From assembly GCA_963601185.1 (NCBI GenBank), contig CAVCEE010000008.1:1-64000 (forward strand): a stretch of DNA of 64,000 bases. The letters are read 5' to 3'. Shown here one piece after another: positions 35,698-42,951 of this stretch. Under the pieces are notes generated by a model, which searched no databases, had not been told where the DNA came from, and saw only the letters and a program-made list of their open reading frames with translations. The stretch is from Limisoma sp963601185 (GTDB lineage Bacteria; Bacteroidota; Bacteroidia; Bacteroidales; Muribaculaceae). The position numbers and the translations under genes are program-made. The number at the start of each line of letters is the position of its first letter. The first letter of the stretch is position 1.

Positions 35698-36374
35698 AAA
35701 CTCTCTACCTCATACCTGCCCGTGGCGGAAGCAAAGGCATTCCTCACAAAAACATCCGTCCGCTGTGCGGATTGCCGCTGATTGGCTACTCAATCAATGT
35801 GGCGCGCGAACTGGCTGACGATGCCGACATCTGTCTGTCGACCGACGACCCTGAGATTGCCGACACCGCACGGAAGATGGGTCTCGAAGTGCCGTTCCTG
35901 CGTCCCGATGAACTCGCAACTGACCGCAGCGGCTCTTACGAAGTAATGCTCCACGCGCTCGACTTCTACCGCGACCGGGGCATCGACTACGACTGCCTTG
36001 TGCTGCTCCAGCCAACCTCGCCGATGCGCACCGCCGACGACGTGAGGAATGCGCTCGCTCTCTACACCCCCGATATCGATATGGTGGTAACGGTAAAAGA
36101 GGCGGCAAGCAACCCCTATTACAACTGCTACGAAACCGACAACGACGGATTTCTGCACATCTCCAAAGGCGACGGCACATTCACTCGCCGGCAGGATGCC
36201 CCAAAGGTGTGGGAATACAACGGTGCGGTCTATGTCATCAACGTGGCAAGCCTGAGGAATATGCCGTTGGGCAAGTTCACTCGTCGGCGTATGTGCCCGA
36301 TGGACGCAAGCCGTTCCGTCGACCTCGACACCCACCTCGACTGGCTCATAGCCGAGCACTTGATGCAACAATAA
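35694..36374 (+). CDS. neuA: CMP-nonulosonic acid (acylneuraminate) cytidylyltransferase
   Basis: Activates sialic or a related nine-carbon acid with CTP to the CMP sugar used by glycosyltransferases. The 226 residues start MKTLYLIPARGGSKGIPHKN, the nucleotide-binding loop. They contain LVLLQPTSPMRTADDV and the metal site region RSVDLDTHLDW near the C-terminus. The start overlaps neuC by 4 nt. Only the two ends of the pathway are here (epimerase and CMP transferase); the synthase NeuB must be elsewhere or another substrate is used. Confidence 0.85.
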   Translation: MKTLYLIPARGGSKGIPHKNIRPLCGLPLIGYSINVARELADDADICLSTDDPEIADTARKMGLEVPFLRPDELATDRSGSYEVMLHALDFYRDRGIDYDCLVLLQPTSPMRTADDVRNALALYTPDIDMVVTVKEAASNPYYNCYETDNDGFLHISKGDGTFTRRQDAPKVWEYNGAVYVINVASLRNMPLGKFTRRRMCPMDASRSVDLDTHLDWLIAEHLMQQ

Positions 36375-36407
36375 TGCGCCCCATTGTCACATTTTTGGCT
36401 ACTTATT

Positions 36408-36438
36408 ATTGCCATCCAAGTAATTATTAGTAATTTTG
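36408..36438 (+). promoter_or_regulatory. hpt promoter
   Basis: -7 TAATTTTG followed by C (36431-36438) with ATTG 19 nt upstream (36408-36411). The start near 36443 rules out the TTG frame start at 36436 and supports the ATG at 36466. Confidence 0.6.
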
Positions 36439-36465
36439 CGCAACATTTTAACATTTCTCCCCCTT

Positions 36466-37008
36466 ATGGACAAGGTAGTCATTGCTGACAAAACGTTTGT
36501 ACCCTATATCACAAACGACAAAATTCAAGCCAGGATCAAAGAAATTGCAGCCGAAATAAAGAAGGACTGCGAAGGCAAGAACCCGGTCTTCATTTGCGTG
36601 CTTAAAGGCGCCTTCATCTTCGCGGCAGATTTGTTCCGTGAAATCGATATCCCTTCGGAAATCTCGTTTATCCGCTACAAATCCTACGACGGCACGAGCT
36701 CGACCGGCGAAGTGAGCGAAGTGATTGGTCTCAACCAAGACATCACAGACCGCACAGTGGTAATCGTTGAAGACATCGTCGACACTGGCTACACCGCACA
36801 GAAACTCATCAATGTGCTCAAGAAGAATAACCCGGCAGAAATCAAGTTCGCCACCCTGCTGCGCAAGCCGTCGGCTGCCAAGGTGGAAGTGAAGGTTGAC
36901 TACTGCTGCTTCGAAATCCCAACGAAGTTTATCATCGGCTACGGTCTCGACCTCGATGAACAAGCCCGCCAACTCAAGGACATCTACATCCTCGAAAGTA
37001 ATTTATAA
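36466..37008 (+). CDS. hpt: hypoxanthine phosphoribosyltransferase
   Basis: Salvages hypoxanthine and guanine to IMP and GMP using PRPP. The 180 residues start MDKVVIADKTFVPYITNDKI. They contain the lid-proximal VCVLKGAF-like CVLKGAFIFAADLFREID and the PRPP motif VVIVEDIVDTGYTAQKL at about 99-115. The start follows the promoter and agrees with family length. It is probably a single-gene unit, ended by the hairpin at 37023-37057, with adk next. Confidence 0.93.
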   Translation: MDKVVIADKTFVPYITNDKIQARIKEIAAEIKKDCEGKNPVFICVLKGAFIFAADLFREIDIPSEISFIRYKSYDGTSSTGEVSEVIGLNQDITDRTVVIVEDIVDTGYTAQKLINVLKKNNPAEIKFATLLRKPSAAKVEVKVDYCCFEIPTKFIIGYGLDLDEQARQLKDIYILESNL

Positions 37009-37022
37009 ACATATAGTTTCGT

Positions 37023-37057
37023 GGGCTTTATCTTTCAAAAGATAAAGCCCTCTATTT
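37023..37057 (+). terminator. hpt terminator
   Basis: A perfect 12-bp stem (37023-37034 with 37039-37050) has a 4-nt loop and then TCTATTTTT. It lies between hpt and adk. Read-through may supply adk, since no clear promoter is seen for it. Confidence 0.75.
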
Positions 37058-37075
37058 TTAAAATCTACAATAATT

Positions 37076-37657
37076 ATGTTCAACATCGTAATTTTCGGCG
37101 CTCCAGGTTCCGGCAAAGGCACTCAGAGCGAAAACCTGATTAAGAACTACGGACTTTTCCACATCTCAACTGGCGAAGTGCTCCGCGACCAGATTAAGCG
37201 CGGCACAGAACTCGGCAAAACTGCCGAAGCCTATATCTCCAAAGGTCAACTCATCCCAGACGACCTGATGATTAGCATCCTTGCCGACATCCTCGACAAC
37301 ACTCCGGCGGCTAAGGACGGCGTAATCTTCGACGGCTTTCCTCGCACAATCGAGCAGGCCAAGGCTCTCCGCACAATGCTCGAAAAGCGCGGTGCCAAGG
37401 TTGACGCAGTGGTTGGTCTCCACGTCGATGAAGACGAACTCGTAAAGCGCTTGCTCAAGCGCGGCGAAGAGTCTGGTCGTAGCGACGACAACCTTGAGAC
37501 TATCAAGAACCGTCTCAATGTCTACCACTCTCAGACTCAGCCTCTTCAGAAATTCTACGAAGAGGGCGGCAAATACCTCGCAATCGAGGGTATGGGCACA
37601 GTAGAAGAAATCTTCGACCGCATCAAGGCAGCCATCAAGGCTAAGTGCGGCAAATAA
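37076..37657 (+). CDS. adk: adenylate kinase, short-lid type
   Basis: Equilibrates AMP, ADP and ATP. The 193 residues have the P-loop GAPGSGKGT at 8-16, the AMP-binding FHISTGEVLRDQI and GFPRTIEQAKAL, and the catalytic arginines in RLLKRGEESGRSDDNLETIK. The LID is reduced to a few residues, so the protein is about 20 residues shorter than the E. coli enzyme and has no lid cysteines. This is the usual short form in the phylum. It is followed by a terminator. Confidence 0.94.
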   Translation: MFNIVIFGAPGSGKGTQSENLIKNYGLFHISTGEVLRDQIKRGTELGKTAEAYISKGQLIPDDLMISILADILDNTPAAKDGVIFDGFPRTIEQAKALRTMLEKRGAKVDAVVGLHVDEDELVKRLLKRGEESGRSDDNLETIKNRLNVYHSQTQPLQKFYEEGGKYLAIEGMGTVEEIFDRIKAAIKAKCGK

Positions 37658-37679
37658 TACAGCACCCGAAAATATCTGA

Positions 37680-37712
37680 GCCACCGCAGGACTCCATCCT
37701 ACGGTGGCTTTT
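37680..37712 (+). terminator. adk terminator
   Basis: Stem GCCACCG/CGGTGGC with an inner AGGA/TCCT pairing (37680-37708), then TTTT. Confidence 0.8.
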
Positions 37713-37776
37713 CTTATGCAGCAACGCATTTAGGAATATTAATGTTTTTTGCTGACTGCAACAGAATTTTTATGAC

Positions 37777-37784
37777 TACCTTTG
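37777..37784 (+). promoter_or_regulatory. -7 box directly before the thioredoxin-like gene
   Basis: TACCTTTG followed by C lies only 4 nt before the ATG at 37789. With the usual spacing the transcript would begin at the A of the start codon, that is, a leaderless mRNA. A -33 TTTG exists at 37748-37751, but its spacer is 25 nt, longer than normal. Confidence 0.5.
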
Positions 37785-37788
37785 CCGT

Positions 37789-38283
37789 ATGAGACTTTTA
37801 AAACTATTGTTGTTCATACTGTTAATCAGCAATGTTGCATCGGCGGTCGATTTCAAACTGCGCGACTACGACGGACACGACTTCCGCATCGCCGATGTGA
37901 AAACCGACTACACCTTGGTGTTTCTCTACAACTCCGACTGCGACGTGTGCAAGAAAGGGGCTGCGCAGATTGAGCATTCCAAGGCGGTCAACTCGCTCCT
38001 CGCCAACAAGCGCATCAGGGTGGTGAGCGTGGCGATGTTTGAGGAGGCGGACGACTGGAAGCGCAAGGCTGCCACATTCCCCTCGGACTGGATTCACTGT
38101 AGCGATGCCTACGATGAACTGCTGGAGGGTGACGCGCTCAGTTTCGAGACCGTGCCTTGCTATTTTGTACTCGATAGTAGTCATAAAGTGGTGAAAAGCG
38201 ACATTTCATTCACCGTCATCGATAAATTTCTGCAAGAAATACTTAACTTCGCACCTCAACAAGAACCACAGCAACTCAAATGA
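37789..38283 (+). CDS. exported thioredoxin-fold protein
   Basis: Periplasmic redox or redox-like protein. The 164 residues have a signal peptide (LLKLLLFILLISNVASA) followed by a TlpA/AhpC-like fold with a CDVC pair at Cys51 and Cys54 (FLYNSDCDVCKKGA). The cis-proline region is SFETVPCYFVLDSS, which carries a further cysteine. Partners are unknown. Its stop overlaps the next ATG by 4 nt (ATGA), so it is translated together with the beta-barrel protein, perhaps acting in its folding. The specific function is not recognised. Confidence 0.7.
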   Translation: MRLLKLLLFILLISNVASAVDFKLRDYDGHDFRIADVKTDYTLVFLYNSDCDVCKKGAAQIEHSKAVNSLLANKRIRVVSVAMFEEADDWKRKAATFPSDWIHCSDAYDELLEGDALSFETVPCYFVLDSSHKVVKSDISFTVIDKFLQEILNFAPQQEPQQLK

Positions 38284-39029
38284 AAAAAATACTACTTCTT
38301 GCACTGTCACTGTTGTCGCTCACTGCGGCGGCGTCCGACACTCCTTTTTTCGACACCTCACGCCCCGACAAAATCCTCACCTTCGGACTTCGTGCGGGCA
38401 TGAACTCGTCGGGCATCGCCACAAACTACACCTATGTGCAGTCTGAACTCATACAAAACAACTTCTACTGGCACTCGGGCGTGCAGGCAGGAGCCATTGC
38501 CGACATCAACATCCGCAAGTTTCTCGCCACCGAGGTGGGTTTCTTCTGGGAACGCCACGGCTACGATGCCTCAATGATGGCTGCCACCGCGGAGGAGGAC
38601 TATATGGGTAGCCGCTTCGTGCGCGTGCGCTACAATGTGGTGAGCATCCCGGTGTTGCTGTCTTGGCGGTTCAACGTGTTGCCACAGGCTTCGTGGTCGG
38701 TTGATTTCGGTCCGTACTTCGCCTACGGCATCTCCGGCACGAAAAAGACGGATTCCTACATTGCTTTCGGCGAGGAGGACGGGCAACTATTGTTTGACCA
38801 CACTCTGACCAGAGAGAAATATTTCCACGCCAATCCGAAGGACTTCCTTGCCGTCAACCGTCTGGACATCGGTATGAAGGTGGGTACGAGTCTCACATTC
38901 CTGAGCCGCTATTTCATCGGCGTGTACTATCAGCACAGCGTTAAAAACAATGCCAAGAACTATGAGGGCGGCGCGGACTACAACCTGCGCAACTGCAACT
39001 GGAGCGTAAACGTGGGCTACAATTTCTGA
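38280..39029 (+). CDS. outer-membrane beta-barrel protein, PorT-like family
   Basis: A predicted small outer-membrane barrel of 249 residues. The signal peptide ends LLSLTAAAS. Alternating hydrophobic strands follow (FGLRAGMNSSGIATNYT, YNVVSIPVLLSWRFNVLPQ, LDIGMKVGTSLTFLSRYFIG), and the C-terminus ends in Phe (SVNVGYNF), as barrel proteins do. The VVSIPVLLSWRF strand is typical of the family often named PorT. That does not prove a part in type IX secretion; the true porT usually has different neighbours. It is coupled to the preceding thioredoxin-fold gene. Confidence 0.65.
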   Translation: MKKILLLALSLLSLTAAASDTPFFDTSRPDKILTFGLRAGMNSSGIATNYTYVQSELIQNNFYWHSGVQAGAIADINIRKFLATEVGFFWERHGYDASMMAATAEEDYMGSRFVRVRYNVVSIPVLLSWRFNVLPQASWSVDFGPYFAYGISGTKKTDSYIAFGEEDGQLLFDHTLTREKYFHANPKDFLAVNRLDIGMKVGTSLTFLSRYFIGVYYQHSVKNNAKNYEGGADYNLRNCNWSVNVGYNF

Positions 39030-39182
39030 CGCGCGCAATGACGCACAAACATCTCAAACGAGTCGCCACAGATGGAGGCTCGTTCTGTTTTGCTCTATTT
39101 TTCGGCGCAGATGAGGAAAATACGCCAAGTTTAAATTGCATTCTTTAGAAAAATTTTCTGCCGTTATTGGGAATTTAATATC

Positions 39183-39190
39183 TACCTTTG
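39183..39190 (+). promoter_or_regulatory. -7 box of cysK
   Basis: TACCTTTG followed by C, 34 nt before the ATG, giving a leader of about 30 nt. The -33 region is weak (TCTG with a 22-nt spacer). The following CCACCAAACA is also found after the promoter box at 42114. Confidence 0.55.
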
Positions 39191-39224
39191 CCACCAAACA
39201 GAAATCAATAAAATCTACAACACT

Positions 39225-40160
39225 ATGGCTAAGATTTATGAAGACCTGACCAAGTTGGTGGGACGCACTCCACTCGTAGAACTTGGACACGTGGAAAAAG
39301 CAGAAAACCTCAAAGCCCGTTTGGTGGCTAAAGTGGAATATTTCAACCCTGGCGGCAGCGTCAAGGATCGTATTGCGTTGGCAATGGTCGAGGCGGCTGA
39401 GGCCGACGGCAAACTGAAACCAGGGGCTACTATAATTGAGCCGACAAGCGGCAACACCGGTATCGGACTCGCTTGGGTGGCTTCCGTAAAAGGTTACACT
39501 CTCGTCCTCACAATGCCTGAAACGATGAGCGATGAGCGCAAAAACCTACTCCGTGCTCTCGGTGCGACTCTCGTGCTTACTCCAGGCAGTGAGGGTATGA
39601 AGGGCGCAATCAAGAAGGCCGAAGAACTCCGTGACCAGACTCCGGGCTCAATTATCCTCCAACAGTTTGAAAACGACGCCAACCCTAAGGCTCACCGCAC
39701 AACCACGGGCGAGGAAATATGGGCTGACACCGACGGCGAGGTCGACATCTTCGTGGCTGGCGTAGGCACAGGTGGTACAGTGAGCGGCGTGGCTGAAGCA
39801 TTGAAAGCCCACAAAGCAAGTGTCAAGGCGGTAGCCGTAGAACCAGCCACATCGCCTGTTCTCTCGGGTGGCAACCCTGGTCCTCACAAGATTCAGGGCA
39901 TCGGTGCAGGCTTCAAGCCGAAGAACTACCACGGCGAAACCATCGACGAGGTATTGCCAATCTCCAACGAGGACGCATTCAGCGGTGCGCGCCAGTTGGC
40001 AAAGCAGGAAGGCCTACTCGTGGGCATCTCTTCCGGTGCAGCATTCTCCGCTGCATTGCAGTTGGCTAAACGTCCGGAAAACGAGGGCAAGACAATCGTA
40101 GTGCTTCTCCCCGATACCGGCGAACGCTACCTGTCAACACCTCTCTTCCGCGCAGAATAG
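39225..40160 (+). CDS. cysK: cysteine synthase A (O-acetylserine sulfhydrylase)
   Basis: PLP enzyme that makes cysteine from O-acetylserine and sulfide. The 311 residues include the PLP lysine (about 47) in NPGGSVKDRIA, the substrate loop EPTSGNTGIGLAW, the phosphate-binding GVGTGGTVSG and the C-terminal PDTGERYLSTPLF. All key residues are present. It forms a single-gene unit between its promoter and a strong terminator. Confidence 0.95.
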   Translation: MAKIYEDLTKLVGRTPLVELGHVEKAENLKARLVAKVEYFNPGGSVKDRIALAMVEAAEADGKLKPGATIIEPTSGNTGIGLAWVASVKGYTLVLTMPETMSDERKNLLRALGATLVLTPGSEGMKGAIKKAEELRDQTPGSIILQQFENDANPKAHRTTTGEEIWADTDGEVDIFVAGVGTGGTVSGVAEALKAHKASVKAVAVEPATSPVLSGGNPGPHKIQGIGAGFKPKNYHGETIDEVLPISNEDAFSGARQLAKQEGLLVGISSGAAFSAALQLAKRPENEGKTIVVLLPDTGERYLSTPLFRAE

Positions 40161-40184
40161 CACAATTCCCAATTGTCATAACGC

Positions 40185-40219
40185 AAAAATCCGCACTCCC
40201 CACCGAGTGCGGATTTTTT
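40185..40219 (+). terminator. cysK terminator
   Basis: AAAAATCCGCACTC pairs with GAGTGCGGATTTTT around a 6-nt loop (40185-40219), with a T-run at its end. Confidence 0.9.
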
Positions 40220-40338
40220 GTTCTTTTTGTTAAAATCAAGAATTAACATTGTTAACGGCAAACCATTTACAGTTCTTATCGTCATAGATAATGAGAACGA
40301 TAAACTATTTGCTAACCCATTCTTAAAATTTATGACCT

Positions 40339-41988
40339 ATGGGACAGAAACTTTTTTCTACAGTGCTCTTATCGGCAATGACATTGGCAACCGCTTTTTC
40401 GGCAGAACGCATTCCTGCCGAAGTTAAATATGAAGCGAAATCTGTCTCTGTAAACCTTTCATTCCTGACTGGTCCAAACAAGTATTCCCAATTCGACAGA
40501 AATTACGAATTGGTAGGTCTTGCCCCCGACGGTCACCAAATCTGGGCATCGACTCTCTCAGTCGGCGAAACCCCAACATCAGACAAAGACCCTGGTTGCG
40601 ACTATGCCCAGTGGACAATCGACGGCGGCGAATACGTCAGCAACTATGTTGGCTCTTTCTACAGCAACACAATCTACGACCTTGACACTTCATTCAAGAA
40701 CCACTCCTTGAATCACCGTCGTTCACTTCGCACCGTCAGCAACGGTCACTATAGCCTTGGTCACAGTTTCGTGCATTACATCAAGCCGTTCAGCCAGACT
40801 TCAGCACAATTTATGGCCTACAAGGTTGGCGCAGCATACGAGCCTGAAGAATTCTCCATCAATACCCATATCGATATGACAACCTCATCGGAGGTCTACG
40901 ACATTGCAACGATGAAGCACATCATCAACGTGGACTGGAACGTGGCCAACACCTACGATGCGGCCATCGACAAGGTTACTCTCTACGCACAAATGGCAGG
41001 TATCGAGGAGCCGACAGTGTTTGAGATCACCGGCAAGTCAAGCGGCAGCAACACTTTCGAGATTCCATGGTACATCAAGGACGTGACAATCACCGCAAAA
41101 GCATCAACCACGAGCCTCTGCGCAGGACTTATCCACGAAGAAATCCAATGCGACACAATCCAGAGAGACCTGCTTCTCGACAAACTTCCTTGCTCAATTA
41201 AGGTAACTGACCTCAGAGAGAGTTTCGACGACGACTTGGGCACTTACAATCCTGCAGTAGAATGGACATGCCCCGATGGACACGAGATTGTCATCAACAA
41301 CGTGAGCATCGACTACAGCGGCGACAACGGCAAGACTTGGCAACACAATATCTCTGCAAATCGTGGCGCCGGCACTGGCACTCTCAGCAACGTACTCCCA
41401 GGCTATTCGAAATACATCTTCCGCTACAATGGTAGAGCAGAGGCATACAATCAGTCGTGCGACGCCATCAACCTCTTGGCTTACGATACAATTGAGGTGA
41501 ACTACAATCCGCAGATTATCCGTCTGGCACTCATAGGCGACCTCACCGAAAACTGCGATGAGCAAAACGGCACCATCAAGCCTACTATTGCATACACTCT
41601 CAACCGCGACCTCTACGAGATGAGTGCAGGCAAAGCCGTCCTGGATTGCTCTGTCGACAATGGAAAATTCGAGCCTATCGCGACTTTCTTCCCCGAAGAA
41701 AATGGCACACAGACCATCGAGATTGGCTCCAGCGGCAAGGTATTCCACTTCCGTCTGAGAGTACCGGCCATCAGCGAAGGCCTATGGGTATCATTCGAAG
41801 AGGAAACCCCAGCCTACTATCGCTTTATGGGTGTGGACGACATCACTATCGACGACAACACACCAGTAGATGTCTACACCATTGACGGCAAGTTGGTTGC
41901 CAAGCAGGTCCTTCCGAGCGATGCCAAGACCCGGCTCGCCAACGGCACCTACATCGTCGGCGGCAAGAAAATGGTGATTAACAAATAA
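40339..41988 (+). CDS. secreted protein with a sorting-tail-like C-terminus, function unknown
   Basis: A 549-residue exported protein that I do not recognise. It has a signal peptide (LFSTVLLSAMTLATAFSA) and then a long beta-rich region without a known catalytic motif (for example NVSIDYSGDNGKTWQHN, which resembles sialidase Asp-box wording but occurs once). The last 35 residues (VYTIDGKLVAKQV then LANGTYIVGGKKMVINK) match the short type IX secretion tail common in Bacteroidales. It is probably surface-anchored or released. No consensus promoter box is evident in the 118 nt upstream; an inverted repeat TTATCGT/ACGATAA near 40278-40305 is the only structure noted. Confidence 0.6.
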   Translation: MGQKLFSTVLLSAMTLATAFSAERIPAEVKYEAKSVSVNLSFLTGPNKYSQFDRNYELVGLAPDGHQIWASTLSVGETPTSDKDPGCDYAQWTIDGGEYVSNYVGSFYSNTIYDLDTSFKNHSLNHRRSLRTVSNGHYSLGHSFVHYIKPFSQTSAQFMAYKVGAAYEPEEFSINTHIDMTTSSEVYDIATMKHIINVDWNVANTYDAAIDKVTLYAQMAGIEEPTVFEITGKSSGSNTFEIPWYIKDVTITAKASTTSLCAGLIHEEIQCDTIQRDLLLDKLPCSIKVTDLRESFDDDLGTYNPAVEWTCPDGHEIVINNVSIDYSGDNGKTWQHNISANRGAGTGTLSNVLPGYSKYIFRYNGRAEAYNQSCDAINLLAYDTIEVNYNPQIIRLALIGDLTENCDEQNGTIKPTIAYTLNRDLYEMSAGKAVLDCSVDNGKFEPIATFFPEENGTQTIEIGSSGKVFHFRLRVPAISEGLWVSFEEETPAYYRFMGVDDITIDDNTPVDVYTIDGKLVAKQVLPSDAKTRLANGTYIVGGKKMVINK

Positions 41989-42011
41989 TCCTATCAGCAA
42001 ATAGTTCTCAC

Positions 42012-42047
42012 TCCCCCTCGCGGCGACCGCAAGGGGGAATTGTTTTT
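42012..42047 (+). terminator. terminator after the secreted protein
   Basis: TCCCCCT (42012-42018) pairs with AGGGGGA (42032-42038), with an inner CGG/CCG pairing, followed by TTGTTTTTG. Confidence 0.7.
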
Positions 42048-42089
42048 GACCTGCAATTTCCAAACAGACAACAATCTATCCGTCAAAAA

Positions 42090-42121
42090 TTTGGAATATC
42101 AGAACAATCATCGTACTTTTG
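42090..42121 (+). promoter_or_regulatory. promoter of the two-gene hypothetical unit
   Basis: -33 TTTG (42090-42093), 20-nt spacer, -7 TACTTTTG followed by C (42114-42121). A full consensus match. The leader to the small reading frame would be about 33 nt. Confidence 0.7.
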
Positions 42122-42158
42122 CCACCAAACAACAGACAGCAGACTAAAGTCATACACT

Positions 42159-42317
42159 ATGAACGTCACGAAGAAAACCGCATTTTCAACCTCGGCAAAG
42201 TGCCAAAACGACAACCGGGAGAAATCGGCACAGCGTCCAGCCATTGTTCTCAAGGCCGTGACCAATGCCGAGCGGCAACGTCTGCGCATATCCTCCTACC
42301 AGTACATTCTCCCATAG
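42159..42317 (+). CDS. small basic protein of 52 residues, unknown
   Basis: A short frame begins at the first ATG after a consensus promoter. It encodes a basic peptide starting MNVTKKTAFSTSAKCQNDNR and ending RLRISSYQYILP. Its stop is 9 nt before the ATG of the next gene, so the two would form an operon. No domain, signal peptide or membrane segment is visible. It may be a real small protein or an upstream leader frame controlling the second gene. Conservation would decide. Confidence 0.4.
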   Translation: MNVTKKTAFSTSAKCQNDNREKSAQRPAIVLKAVTNAERQRLRISSYQYILP

Positions 42318-42326
42318 AGTTTCCTT

Positions 42327-42875
42327 ATGGAGTATTACAAGCCGTCGTTTATAATGCGGAACAGAGACTCCGGCTCTCATCGGATTGTCGACTTATGGAC
42401 ATTCAAATCACACAAGACAAACAAACGCTACATTGTAGAGGTTGAGGGCTTTGAAAACGAATTTTGGGGACTGAAATTCTATTGGAAAGGGGTTGAAAAA
42501 AGTAAAAACAGATATTCTTTACTAACCAACGACTACGAGCCGCGTGTAATTGTACGTTCGTGCATTGAGGTGATGATAGAGTACTATCTGAAAAATCGTC
42601 TCGTGTCGTTCGGATTTGTGGCTGCACCTGACCTCGACAAAGACATCGAAGGTAAAAGGGTTGACAAAGAATGCGGCAGCCGCCGTTTCAGATTCTATCA
42701 GCGCATGATGGTCAACTTGTTTGGTCCGGAAACATTTTGCCAAGTATCCGACACAACAAATACAATATATCTGCTCGTAAATCAAGCCCAGTTGGCAAAC
42801 GGCTCGGTGTCGTTAAAAGACATTGAGAGGAAGTTGAACCAAACTTACAACGGCTACTACACCATTGCCGAATAA
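42327..42875 (+). CDS. conserved-looking hypothetical protein
   Basis: A soluble protein of 182 residues that I cannot assign. It has no signal peptide. It contains a basic, aromatic stretch (RRFRFYQRMMVNLFGPETF) followed by NTIYLLVN, a pattern I associate with uncharacterised Bacteroidales proteins. Cys residues are few, and no enzyme motif is visible. Two in-frame Met codons (42327 and 42354) are possible starts; I take the first because it follows the small gene closely. Base composition looks more AT-rich than its neighbours, which may mean transfer. Confidence 0.55.
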   Translation: MEYYKPSFIMRNRDSGSHRIVDLWTFKSHKTNKRYIVEVEGFENEFWGLKFYWKGVEKSKNRYSLLTNDYEPRVIVRSCIEVMIEYYLKNRLVSFGFVAAPDLDKDIEGKRVDKECGSRRFRFYQRMMVNLFGPETFCQVSDTTNTIYLLVNQAQLANGSVSLKDIERKLNQTYNGYYTIAE

Positions 42876-42939
42876 TCCTTTTTACCCTACGCGGCAACAC
42901 CAAGACTCGGCGAGGTTTTCTATTTTCACGTTTTAGCAG

Positions 42940-42947
42940 TACCTTTG
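42940..42947 (+). promoter_or_regulatory. -7 box directly before the YidE-like gene
   Basis: TACCTTTG followed by C ends 4 nt before the ATG at 42952, the same spacing as at 37777-37789. It predicts a leaderless mRNA. A weak TTTC lies 19 nt upstream in the -33 region. Confidence 0.5.
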
Positions 42948-42951
42948 CGGC

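Noticed and set aside
38280..39029. Calling the beta-barrel gene the true type IX secretion component PorT
   Set aside because: Family resemblance is generic and the neighbours do not match; left as PorT-like barrel.
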